Source of the DNA: Emmonsiellopsis sp. PD_33
Taxonomy: Eukaryota; Ascomycota; Eurotiomycetes; Onygenales; Ajellomycetaceae
Direction: 5' to 3'
DNA: 64,000 bases
Assembly: GCA_032988165.1 (NCBI GenBank)
Contig: JANTQF010000004.1
Coordinates: 235,947 to 299,946, forward strand
Of this stretch, positions 45,407 through 56,746 are shown in pieces. The notes beneath the pieces are model-generated. The model was not told where the DNA came from and ran no database searches. It worked only from the letters and a program-made list of their open reading frames with translations. The first letter of the stretch is position 1. Every line of letters starts with the position of its first letter. Position numbers and translations under genes: made by a program.

Positions 45407-46691
45407 CCGATAGTATACGACTAGAATGACAGGCTTAGGAGGATGGGGACGAATGGGTGCATGGGCGAAAGCGGCATTAAGCAGCGTGAAGTAAGCTGAT
45501 AATACCCTCGCATCAGGAATAATAAATGCTATACCCTGGGAAGAAGTTCGTTGGCTTGAATTTGGGCCCGAGTGAGACTGCAGCGAGGCTGTTCTGAAAC
45601 TGACATCGGGAACAGCAGGGACACCAGGGAACATAGCCAGACTAAAAATGGAAGATTTGTCAAGAAGCTGGGGGACTGCACCAACAAGCGTATGATGACA
45701 GGTTTATATTTCATCGTCCCATGTTTGATGACGGAGCTAGAAGGCAGTGTTATTAATGGGCACTGGTCGGTGGCTTGATGCTAGGATTCGAAGGATATTA
45801 TACGCTATATACTAAATTTAAAGGAGTATGTTCCACCGTTATTGGCTACAGCGTAATAGCTTACACACTGTGCATGCCAAACTTTGGAATCTGCGTTGGC
45901 TGATCTGTTTTGTGTGACCATTTGCTGTACCTTGCTTGTGTTCTCGGCTTCCGATAGACGCCGAAACTTACTCAACTCAACTTTTACAACTCTTTTTATA
46001 AAGAACAGACTTTAGTTTATGCTTGGCTGCATATCTCCTCTCCTCATCTTTGGTTTCCGGTATGATCCTGCTGGTGGTTCGCCCCAGAAGTTAGAACCCT
46101 AAAATACCTTAAATTAGCTAGGTAAATACCTTAAATTGCTACCTAGCCAATCATGCGCCGTTCCGCTTGGTAAATTACGCACAGCGGGGACTTATTGCCG
46201 GTATGAGAGGCTATTTCTTAGGGGCGCGGGGTACATCCTTGGTATCCGGAATGAATATTACGAGGTTTAGGGTGTACTGTATTCGGAGGTGGATTAGGTC
46301 CGAGGAGGTATATGTCTCCGGGCGATTGTTAAGCGGTCGGAGGCGTGAAAGGCGATGCTTTGAAATCAGGGGTTGATAGTGGATCGAGTGGATCGAGTGG
46401 TTTGGTTCGGCCGGCCTTGTTCACTGTTAGCTCGTTGCAGGTACCGACGATGCGTGACTGGTATATCCGTATTCTTTTGGGAAGTAGGGATGTATACACA
46501 TGTCTCCGAGCCTTCGTCAACGGCGAGATTGAGGAGTATAAAGCGCAACTTGTTCCCAGGGGAAAAGTATGGTCGAGAAGCAAAATCATCCCCCAATACT
46601 TGCAAACAGTCCACCTACAAATATCCCCTACTAAACAACCGCTGTCACGCACCACCGCCGTCCACGTCTCCTTTCCAAACCATCTCCAACC
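45407..46691. other. Intergenic stretch
   Basis: About 1.3 kb. Frames at 46345-46738 run into the next gene's leader and are not coding by composition. No RNA gene or repeat seen. Confidence 0.5.
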
Positions 46692-47339
46692 ATGGCCGTC
46701 TCACGCTCCATCGCCGTGGTCGCTATGAGCACCCGTAACCCAGGCGTCGGGCCTAGCGTCACCGCCTTCATCCACGAAAAGCTGCAACCCGCGGCAGTCA
46801 AAGCCAGCATAACCCTCGACCTAGTGAAGTTATCAGACTTTAACCTGCCCGTCTTCGACGAGTCCGTCATCCCCGCCATGGTCCCCGCCAAGGCCTCCTT
46901 TAGCCACTCCCATAGCTTAAAATGGAGCGCAGAAATGAAGAAGCATGCCGGCTTCGTATTCGTCATCCCGGAGTATAACTTCGGCATGGCCGGAGGAACG
47001 AAGAACGCGATTGATTATCTGATGCACGAGATTAAGGGCAAGCCTGCGTTGGTCGTCAGCTATGGGGTTCAGGGAGGTATTTCCGCATCGGAGCAAATGA
47101 CCCATACGCTTGAAGGTATGGGATTGAAGATTTCAAAGGCGAAGCCGCAGCTTGGGTTTAGGAATGGGGGGCAAGGACCGGATCTTTTCGAGACAATGAA
47201 GGGGACGCTTCCGGATACAACGAAAGAGTTGTGGGAGAAGGAGAAAGTTGAGGACGTTCTGAAAGGGTTTGGAGAGGTTATCGACGTTTTGAACGAGAAA
47301 GAAGATGGCAATGGGGATAAGGATGAGCCGAAGGCATGA
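46692..47339 (+). CDS. NADPH-dependent FMN reductase family flavoprotein
   Basis: Single exon of 215 aa, start MAVSRSIAVVAMSTRNPGVG. The flavodoxin-like fold is recognisable from the first strand with the STRNPGVGPSV phosphate loop, then VFVIPEYNFGMAGGTKNAID, which is the family's isoalloxazine and FMN-binding segment (usually PEYNGS/FPG.LKNA). VVSYGVQGG follows. Such enzymes reduce FMN, quinones or azo compounds with NAD(P)H and act in the cytosol. The C-terminus is a charged tail rich in Lys/Glu/Asp and is probably disordered. There is no neighbouring partner. Codons before about 46900 are C-rich. Confidence 0.88.
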   Translation: MAVSRSIAVVAMSTRNPGVGPSVTAFIHEKLQPAAVKASITLDLVKLSDFNLPVFDESVIPAMVPAKASFSHSHSLKWSAEMKKHAGFVFVIPEYNFGMAGGTKNAIDYLMHEIKGKPALVVSYGVQGGISASEQMTHTLEGMGLKISKAKPQLGFRNGGQGPDLFETMKGTLPDTTKELWEKEKVEDVLKGFGEVIDVLNEKEDGNGDKDEPKA

Positions 47340-48893
47340 GGGGTGTTATGACGTTTTTGCCGCTGCTGGTTTTCTTTCCTTGGATGTATTCACCCCTTTG
47401 CATGTGTTTTTTTTGTGCAGCTTGGCTCCTATGCCGTGTACCCTTTGTTTAGATATTCTCCTTGTTGGATTGAGATAGAATGAGGATTTGATTCTAAGTT
47501 GGTTAATATTGCCTGTCGAATGAGTGGCTTGATTAGCGATGAGAAGTAAATCGACAATAATAACTGAGCAGCAAAGAAATGTCATAATATAGATAATCAG
47601 AAGGAGATTCATCACTGCCAGATATTACCAACTGCTTGGGAGGCAAGAATTCCATCTTGGATCTTCCGGATGACCTCTGTGGACTGACCCCCCTGTGCCA
47701 CCCAGTCTTTGGTTGCTAGTGTCCGGTTCTTGCACAGGTTACTATTTCAGTCTTCTGCTTAAATATCAACTGATAAAACCAGGGGTAAATATCACAGCAC
47801 CAGAGCTAGAATAATGAGTAGTGGGCCGTTATCTCGAGTCGGCTATTCCGTTCCAACGAGGCTGGTGGGGTGGTTGCAGAGCTGGGTAATAAAAACAAAG
47901 GAGGTGCATGATGGACGGAGCTCGGTACTCAAAGGTAAAAAGCATAAACAGCACTGGCAGCAGTACGATTGCATCCATAAATACTTCACAGAACAATGTC
48001 TTCTGGGGGGGGTTTGTGATGTTGAGAAGTTCAAGTTGATATTCCAAAGAGATGGAGCAACTGAGCTATTCTGTATTCGGATTAGCGTGGACCCCATCCT
48101 TTCCTCCAACCATTGGAACTTTCAACCACCAACATCATCCGAAGATATTGGATGCAATGAACGGGTTCCCTGCATCGAGCTTGTGGGCCTAACAAGCCTG
48201 ATATACACTCAGCTAGGCCAGTCAACTGCACGTTAACAGTTATCAAGAACTGATATGTCGATATCAACAAACGCAAAACTCTTGGCCCACGTCGTGTTGA
48301 AGTGTGGCCTCCTTATTGGCCAGAACTCTGGGATTCAGACCCTGATTCAGAGAGCGTTGATTCCTGGTGGAAACACCCATTATCCAGGCAGGGGATGGTA
48401 TACTCTAAGTTCAATTTCCCTGCACATGCCGATGATATAAGCCCCCATTCGACGGCGAATGGGGTTGCCATATATGAAGGGGATGCCCCTGTCTGTGTGC
48501 CTGAGGATCTTCGCTCTATTTGACGACGATTGGTTTGCAATCATATTATTACCACCTCTATCTATAATTGATTTTCTTGGTTGCATACTCCGGCCTCTGA
48601 ACGCCATGATTTTCTCCTCCCGGAGACTCTGGCAGGGTCAAAAATGGAGCAAGTCAACCCTGGCTCGCCACAGGTGCGTCTTCGAGACATTGACCCATGT
48701 GTCATTTTGATAGGATCGCATTTCACACCTTCTTATCGGAATTGTGAGGGGCAGCTATGAGGGGTAGTGTTAGCTGCTTTGTTGTCCCTTATATATACAC
48801 CCTAGAGGAGACTCATCCTTCTCCTTTCACTCATCGTCTGTGTGATTCTTTGGGTGCCTTTTTCATTTCCAACCTCAAGACATCTAATCTGGT
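47340..48893. other. Intergenic stretch with weak coding-like debris
   Basis: Plus-strand frames at 47814-48236 and 48302-48523 contain protein-like words such as FKLIFQRDGATELFCIRI and EVWPPYWPELWDSD but are broken by stops and fit no family I recognise. They could be remnants of a gene. The rightmost part is the promoter of the betaine-lipid synthase gene. Confidence 0.35.
48789..48799 (+). promoter_or_regulatory. TATA-like element of the betaine-lipid synthase gene
   Basis: TTATATATACA about 95 bp before the ATG at 48894, with a CT-rich leader after it. Confidence 0.38.
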
Positions 48894-51878
48894 ATGTCTA
48901 CTGTTGCTTTATATCCAGGACTCGGCTACAATAGCTGGGGTGCGATGCACCTACAGATCGCAGGCGTTGCCATCTGCGTCGTTGCTCTAGTTTCTTCAGT
49001 ACTCTTATACGTCCTGCGCAAACCAAGGGAAGACAGCACCATACACAGCTATTTCAGATTCTTCTATGCGAATTTTGTGAAGCCCCATGACTCTAACAGG
49101 GACGGTGGCCAGCAGCTTGCGCTTGAGAGCTTTTATCAAACCCAGGTGAGTGCCGAGAACTCCTCCAAGTTATGTCTATTTGCAGTTTGGGTAGCTTAAA
49201 GAAATAGGCTGCGGTTTATGATGCCACCCGTAAACGGCTACTTCAAGGACGCGAAGATATGTTGGGCGTGTTGGCCGCGCAGTTAAAATATAAGCAGGAT
49301 AAAAGAGGGATACAGAAAAAGCCTATTTGGGTCGATGTGAGTGCCATCAAAACTAAGATTTACGCATCAAGCCATAATAGCTAATTATATAGATTGGTGG
49401 AGGAACTGGGTACGTTTAAATCCACTGGTATAAGCCTACTGGATTGCTCTGACATTAGCTAGATACAATATCGAGGCTATGTCCACCTTCCTTCAGGTGG
49501 AGACTTTTTTTGCACATGTCTACGTCGTCGACCTTTCCCCCTCGCTTTGCAAAATTGCCCGCCAGAGATTCATTCGGCTTGGATGGAAGAACGTTTCGGT
49601 GGTCTGCCAAGATGCGCGGGAATTTTGTCTTCCAGATGATCCAAAAAACGGTTCGGACTATTCTAGTCTCGTCCCTTCCGCCAAGGACGACAAGGCAGAT
49701 TTGATCACCATGAGTTATAGCTTGTCAATGATACCTGGTATGCTTCAACTATAAGCCGCCTTTTGGTTTGAACGATTTCAATGTCCTGATTGCCTCGATG
49801 ACTAGATTATTATTCCGTCGTTGATTCTTTGGCCACATTGCTTAGCCCTTCTGGAACGATTGGCGTATGTGACTTTTATGGTACGTTATTCGGACTGGGC
49901 CGATGGTACGCGATTTTGACATTTTCTAGTGCAAAGCATTGTGGATCTAGCGTCTCGCAATTATATCGGTGGAGCATTCAATCGCCATGTCAACTGGCTA
50001 GGAAGAATGTTTTGGCGGGCCTGGTTCGATGCTGATCGTGTCGGACTAGAGGCAGCTCGCAGGGACTATCTAGAATATCGATTCGGGACTGTGATATCAG
50101 TTAGTGACCGGAATTACCTCCTAGGTGGCATTCCTTACTACCTCTTCGTCGGATGTCAGAAAGAAATATTCCCGAGCCTATCATGCCCTAGCAGCAGGGA
50201 AACCGTCGAGAAACTCGACGCTGCCTTTACGGAATCTCCATATCTCTCACCCGCAAACCACCGCCAGGAGGTATCGAAAACGGCGGAAAAGCAGGCCGCT
50301 GAAATCAGATCCAAGGCCTATGAATCAGCCGTTGTCAACCTCAACGCAAACCTTCCTTTACCATCTTCTTTTTACCAGAATCACCATTGGCGCATACACT
50401 ACGACGACTTGTTAACAAAACACACTCGATTCGGAAATGAATACATCTACGCCTTCACTTGGGAGGATCCACGCGTGGATCATCGGTTGTTGAATATTGG
50501 CAGCGACGATGTAATCTTGGCGATTACAAGTGCAGGCGATAATATTCTGGACTACTTGCAATATAACCCGCGAAGAGTACACGCAGTCGACCTCAACCCG
50601 ACACAGAATCATTTGCTCGAGCTGAAGGTTGCGGGTTTTACAGCGCTAGGGTACCGGGACTTCTGGAAGATATTTGGAGAAGGGAAACATCCCAACTTCC
50701 GAGAATTATTGATCTCACAGCTTAGCCCTCACTTATCTAGCCAGGCGTTTCAGTACTGGCTAGACAACTCGAGCACTATTAGCTCGGCTTCCGGAACCGG
50801 TCTATATGAGACTGGTGGTTCGCGTTACGCTCTCAAAATGGTCCGCTACCTATTCACGATCTTTGGCCTTAGCTCGGAAGTGAAAAGGCTTTGTCAAGCC
50901 GAAACGCGAATTGAGCAGCGAGAAATATGGCCGCGAATTCGTCGTGTTCTGATGAGTCGACCGCTCTACTGGGCCGTTGTAGGAACAGAATGGTTCGCCT
51001 GGAAAGCTGCAGGCGTCCCTGCTTCTCAAAGAAACATGATCATCACCGATTATCTTGAGAGACGCGGCCTTGCGGGCGGCGTGAAGAAAGATAACGAAGT
51101 CAGCGGGCAAGCGATCTGGGAATATGTTGTCAATACGTTAGACCCGGTTGTTAAGGACACTCTCATCAGCAACGATAACTACTTCTATTACCTGTGCCTA
51201 CGAGGTCAATATTCAAGGAGGTAGGACTGCGTCCCAGATGACTGCTCTCTTAAATCAGAAAGTGAAATGCTAAATGGAACAAGGTGTCATCCGAACTACC
51301 TGACCCCTCGTGCCCATGCGAAACTCTCAGGTCCGAATGCTTTCGACGGGCTTCGGATCCACACGGACGAAATCAACGAAGTTATTGCAAGGATCACTCC
51401 TGGGACTTTAACAATCGCCGTTGTGAGTGCTCTTCATTGGCATATTATTTTATAGCAGCTAATAGACCTGCAGATAATGGATTCAATGGACTGGTTCGAC
51501 CCCGCTCAAGAAGCAGCGTCCCAGCAAGCACGAGCTCTGAACAACTCACTTAAAATGGGCGGCCGGATTCTCCTTCGATCTGCCTCTATCAAACCGTGGT
51601 ATATTAATAACTTTGAAGGGAATGGATTTTCCGCTCGCCGCGTCGCTGCTAGGTTCCCTGGCTCATGCATTGACCGGTAAGACTAATTTATTCAACCTAC
51701 CCCTATAATGCCGCTAACTCCATTTAATATTATTAGAGTGAACATGTATGCGTCGACGTGGATCTGCAAGAAAATAGCGGAGATTACTCCTCCGGGTCGG
51801 ATGGGATGTACTTCTCCACCGTTGACTTTGGAAAGAATGAATTCGTCGTCGAGCAGTATGGATGATCTTGAGATTTAG
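48894..51878 (+). CDS. bta1: Betaine lipid (DGTS) synthase BTA1, fused BtaB-BtaA
   Basis: Nine exons: 48894-49145, 49208-49336, 49393-49409, 49463-49737, 49806-49880, 49930-51220, 51284-51422, 51474-51676 and 51737-51878. All phases close for 840 aa. The N-terminus has a membrane helix (AGVAICVVALVSSVLLYVL). Next comes a class I methyltransferase domain with the S-adenosylmethionine loop IGGGTG (128-133) and VDLSPSLCKIAR, the BtaB part that N-methylates. The C-terminal half is BtaA-like, with FTWEDPRVDHRLLNIG, ITSAGDNILDYL and HAVDLNPTQNHL, which transfers the aminocarboxypropyl group of SAM to diacylglycerol. Together they make diacylglyceryl-trimethylhomoserine, which replaces phosphatidylcholine under phosphate shortage. 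The SAM loop is encoded by a 17-nt micro-exon. Confidence 0.92.
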
Positions 51879-53212
51879 TTGCGGGAGATGTTATAGATTT
51901 CGCAGTAGGGATTTGATTATATTATGTTGGGGGGATAATCTGGCTAGGGGATACAGGGGGATTGCGGTTATCCTTTCGGGTTGGTTTCACGATCTACCGT
52001 CATGGTGTCTTTCGAGAAAATGCACACAGAACTAGCGAACCCCTGAGTCAATGATTCTTTTGCTTGCATGAAAACAATATGCCAGCACTCCAGCAGGCTC
52101 TTTGGGGTTTCAAGCCAACACTAAGCCTCTACCTTCCGCCTCCGTCTTAACGGGAACAAAAAAATCCAGCCCCTGTTCACACAAGAAGTCATATGGGTGC
52201 GTCTCAACACATAGCCTCTTCGACGACTTCGACCCGGTTCAATCTATAGCCGAAGACATTGTTACGCGTTCGTATGGACAAAGCGGCGCGGTTTATGAAC
52301 CGCGTAACTGACCATTCACGTGATATTTCCTGCCCTAAATGTCGGGGCTCGACAGTCCGATAGATTTAACTTCTACGACTCTTCTACGAATTTGCACTTC
52401 TCCTTCTACATCCTAACGTTGGGCGAGCTAGAGAGCCCGGATACATCAACTTAATTCTAGGAATACCTCTGTTGGACGATAGCTGTTCATTCTAGAATAG
52501 AATAACTAACATTTGAACCCAAGGACGCTATATAGAGAAGCCGGCATGAACGACAGCTGCAAAAGACCGAACCACATGTGTGCCCAGGGCCAGTTTGAGA
52601 GACGTCTTTCAACGGGACAGGGGGCTTGCGGAGGCTAATAATAGCAACGAATCAATCCCCCCGCCTTGAAACACTCGCAGCCTTGCAGAGGAACCACTGT
52701 TCATAAACGAGCAAATTGCATGGCTCACAGAAAGCTAAGTGTAGTTATTCTTGGCATGCATGTTGCCTTCGATGCGTGTGATCTGCTGCTGGTGCGTACA
52801 GGAGCGACATCATCGATGGCACAAACCCCGCTGCACTGGAGCGCCTAAATCTTGATGCCGTGGTCTCATAACGTTTGGCGAATCATACTTGTCCGTTTGT
52901 GAAAGTGAAGACGGTGCCAATGCGGGAACGATGTCCTCAAATCCCGCAACGGGGATCGAGGCGCTCAACAGCCACCAAGTAACGAGCCGAAAGGGCCATC
53001 CCCCCCGCCTTAGCGCTTGCGCTTGCGGCTGCAAATGGCCCCCATCGTCGCCCTGTACATACAAGGGCTAAGCCTCGCTCTTCGCCCTGAAATTATTCCC
53101 AGTCGTGTGCAGAGTATATATTAACCCTTTTGTTCGACCCCGCTACCCAACCTGTCAGCGCGTTGACATTTGTGTTAACCCCTATTTCGAGGTATGCCAC
53201 CAGCAGTAGGAT
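51879..53212. other. Intergenic stretch
   Basis: About 1.3 kb. Only short frames without domain content. No RNA gene seen. Confidence 0.5.
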
Positions 53213-55093
53213 ATGGAGCGCAGAAAGTCCTCACGTAGGGTGTTGACCCCATCATTCATCCGCAATACGTGGCTTAACTAACCATTGACCTGGCAGTTAC
53301 ACCCGAAAATTACGCCCGAGCTATCATCTCGCTCGCCAGGAGATATTCGACCACCTCCGTCTTCCCTGGGAACAATTATGTCGATATTAAAGAATGGATG
53401 TTACAAGACCGTAGTCTTCTCACCACAGCAAAACCGGAAGAAGATTCCATCCTTTTCGCATCTAGGTCCGAAGAGCCCCACGATTTAGTTGTGGTATACA
53501 ACAGCGGGGAAAGAAAGTGGGATGTGCAAAATTATCGCCAGGAGCAATATGAAGCCTTTTCTGCGGCCCCATCTGTTTGCGAAGGAGGCTCAGGACAAAT
53601 AGTCTTCATTCGAGGCTTTATATCACCATCATGGGTGTCAGTCATTGGGAGCAAATACAATATCGATCCAGAATTCTTCAGGCGACACATGGATTTTCTT
53701 TCCATGAGCATTGATAGACATTCGTACAGTTTCCCGTCACTTGCCACTACCTCAGATAACGTGTTTCGACTTTGCGTGAGCACTCTACTTCATCGAGATG
53801 ATTTTGGCGGACAGGATATTCAGTCGCAGCGGTCAGACCAAGCCACTAAACTTGGAATATACAAGATGCAGCAGCTTGGGTCCACTAGAGTCTGCTGCGG
53901 AGACTCCTTGGTGCGCGAGTACTCCACCGTGTGCTCGTGCTTCTCTGTGGTCGAGCAATGGATTTCGCTCTGTATCACCAAAGTAGATAGAGGATGGGCT
54001 GGTAAGGGACGATGCTACATACTACGAAGAAACATTTACTGATTCGCATTCAGTCATTGCCTGGCTGGACCAAGGGAGACCCTTGGAAAAGTCCCCCCCT
54101 GGACCATGGACAAGTCACATCGAATCCAGGGCTACACCACTACCAATCCTCCAACATCATCCTAAGATGGCATTTCGAACCACGACCAGTCGCTTAGATC
54201 CAAATGCGAATGCGTCGGCGGAGGTTCAGCAAAGCACAGCCATCCTCCCATTACAGTATGATTCATTGATTGCGCTTGTCGACCTAGCCCGTCGTGCGCC
54301 TCAAGATCCCCTTTCTATGTGCATCCCGTTGTTTGCACATGCGGCTTTCTCCGAAGTTCAGTTTTTGAATCTTATGGAGTCTAGAATCCAAATCCAAGTA
54401 CACACCATAGTCGAAGGAGTTCCAGCTGATGCATTGGACACTCTTCAATACTTCTTCAACATTCTCAATCGACATGCCCAGCAGCTGAAAGATAGTACTC
54501 GCGCCATCTGCAAGCTGGCCGAGCGAAATAATCAAGGGCTTAATGGAGTCAGAGCGGAAAGCCCGATGCCGAAAAACGCTTCACCGCTGAGCCCCGGTAT
54601 GGGCACACACCGGCGGGTGTCAGACAGCGAGACTGTCAGAAATTTTGGATACAATAGTTCCCAAGGTACTTTTTCAGCTAAAGGCCTCTTGGAAAACTAT
54701 GAACAACTCCATATCCGTTGCATCAGCCTGTCCGAATTGTGTACTAGGGGCATAACCCTAGCAATGAATAAAGCCACGATAGAGGAATCCCGCAAAGCCA
54801 TCGAGCAGTCCCAGCGGCTTAAGCGGCTGACTCTCCTTGCAACGCTCTTCATTCCTCTTACCTTTAGCTCCAGCTTGTTGGGTATGAACATTGATCTCCT
54901 TGGGCAAAACGCGGTGAAGTTTTGGTGGTTTTTTGTTTTGTGTATCCCAATGACCCTGTTTGCCTACAGTTTTTATCTCTGGGATCGTCAAGCTTCGAGG
55001 CGCTGGTGGAAGAGACTTTGTGCAAAACGTGGCGGCGTTAGGGGAGATATGCCAGCCGGAAGGGTTGAGAAGGATCCAAGTCATGTTGTGTGA
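53213..55093 (+). CDS. CorA-like transporter domain protein
   Basis: Three exons: 53213-53234 (22 nt, MERRKSS), 53297-54001 and 54054-55093, in phase for 588 aa. The N-terminal part is a soluble domain of mixed helices and strands (LVVVYNSGERKWDVQNYR, then FIRGFISPSWVSVIG), the typical large cytosolic region of fungal CorA-like proteins. The C-terminus has two membrane helices, LATLFIPLTFSSSLLG and WWFFVLCIPMTLFAYSF. The GMN signature of the pore loop lies at the end of the first helix near residue 520. The family moves Mg2+ or other divalent ions, but many fungal members of this wide group are uncharacterised. Exon 1 rests on splice and phase logic and is the least certain part. Confidence 0.77.
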
Positions 55094-55478
55094 TTTTTTT
55101 TTTTTGCTTTGATGTGTAGTGGCACTGTTCGTATTAATACCATTTAGCGGGAAGCAATGTAGGCTTAAGTCGAATATCGCAGCTAATGTATTTAGTTAAC
55201 CATGTAGATAATTAAGTAAGATGTTGATAACCGTTTAACCAGCGCACGCCAAACTAGCACCACAAAGCAAAATAAATGCTGAGCAGGAGAGTTGCGTGAT
55301 ATTTGATTGAGAAATCAATCAATCTTTCTAGATTTTAGGCTCTATTGCCCATTACTAGGCCTTGCTTTTTAGAAACGATTTTATTCAGTGGAACTACAGG
55401 TTGAAACAAGACTTCCGATCCAGATCCCATCCCTCCAGTGTCCTCAATTCAGGCCAAAGCCGGCCATTCAGCACAAAC
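55094..55478. other. Spacer between the CorA-like and HAD genes
   Basis: 385 bp, AT-rich, with a T run directly after the CorA-like stop. No gene seen. Confidence 0.5.
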
Positions 55479-56443
55479 ATGGCTCCCCTTCAGACCAAGT
55501 AAGTGCCCTTGAATAAAGACATCTAATATATGGACATCTTCAACGTGAACGACCTTGGATCGCCAGCATGAGAAGAACTCCCTATACAAAAAACCTCAAA
55601 TATAACTAACAAAAACCACCCCCTAGCTTCCCCGCAATCCGCGCCTGCATCTTCGACATGGACGGCCTCCTCATCAACTCCGAAGACATAATCACCCAAT
55701 CCACAAACACCCTTCTCGCAAAATACAACCGGCCCCCCTTCACCCCTTCAATCCGCGCCAAACTCATGGGCATCGCAGGCTCAACAAACAGCGACGTCTT
55801 CCACAACTGGGCCAACCTGCCCATCCCCCGCGAGCAGTTCGCCCGTGAATCGGCTGAACAGATGCGAGCCCATTTCCCAAATTGCGCGCCGCTGCCTGGC
55901 GCGGCGAAGCTTCTGGAAAATCTCAGTCGGGCACGTAGCGCTTCTTCTCCCTCTAGAGAGGGCAGGATTGAGCTGGCATTGGCATCTAGTACCAAGAGCC
56001 ATAGCTACGAGTTGAAAACTTCGCGGCAGGAAACGAAAGCGCTACTTGGGTTTTTTAAGCCGGACAGGCGTGTACTGGGTGATGATCCGCGGGTGCGTCA
56101 GGGACGAGGGAAACCGGCGCCTGACATGTATTTGGTCGCGCTGCAAGCGTTGAACGCGGGCTCTGGCGAAAAGCCTATCCTGCCTAATGAATGTTTGGTC
56201 TTCGAGGATAGTGTTATTGGGGTAGAGGCTGGAAGACGGGCTGGGATGAGGGTTATTTGGGTGCCGCATCCGGATATGGCGGTGGAATATCAAGAGACGC
56301 AGAAGGTTGTGCTGGCTGGGAAGACGGGAATGATTGAAGTTGGGGATGACTGGCAGCTGGGAGAGATTGATGACGGCTGGGCTGAGAGCATACCTAGTCT
56401 GGAACACTTTGATTATGAAAAGTACGGTATCTATGTGCCGTAA
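55479..56443 (+). CDS. HAD-superfamily phosphatase, HDHD1/DOG-like
   Basis: Two exons, 55479-55498 and 55627-56443, for 278 aa. Exon 1 encodes MAPLQT and joins in phase with NFPAIRACIFDMDGLLINSE, so the ATG at 55479 is the start. The HAD motifs are in order: nucleophile Asp17 and Asp19 in FDMDGLLINS, motif II Ser in LALASSTKSH, motif III Lys in RGKPAPDMYLVAL, and motif IV in CLVFEDSVIGVEAG. The cap sits between motifs I and II, as in the subfamily with pseudouridine-5'-phosphatase (HDHD1) and 2-deoxyglucose-6-phosphatase. The substrate cannot be fixed from the sequence. The 3' end converges with the NLR gene at 303 bp. Confidence 0.88.
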
Positions 56444-56746
56444 AGTAGCTTTGTGGAAGAGGTCTGATACAAATTGCTACTTTCACCCTAATGTTAGCCC
56501 GTGAGACAGCCGGAAGGGCGATTAGTCCATGACAATAACCCTCCCGGAAACAACATATAGATGTGTTTTATATTCATTCAACATTCATTCAATCTAAGTA
56601 TTGTAGTTGGACTTGGCCCTAATACTCATTGATGCCAATGGGTTTTCAAATCGACTGGAGGTACGAATAGAGACGATACCGGCCATGATCTTACCACTGG
56701 CATAACTATTAGCATACAAAAGAAAAAGAAAAAAGGGGCTGCGTCA
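56444..56746. other. Convergent spacer, HAD gene and NLR gene
   Basis: 303 bp holding two 3' UTRs. No gene seen. Confidence 0.5.
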
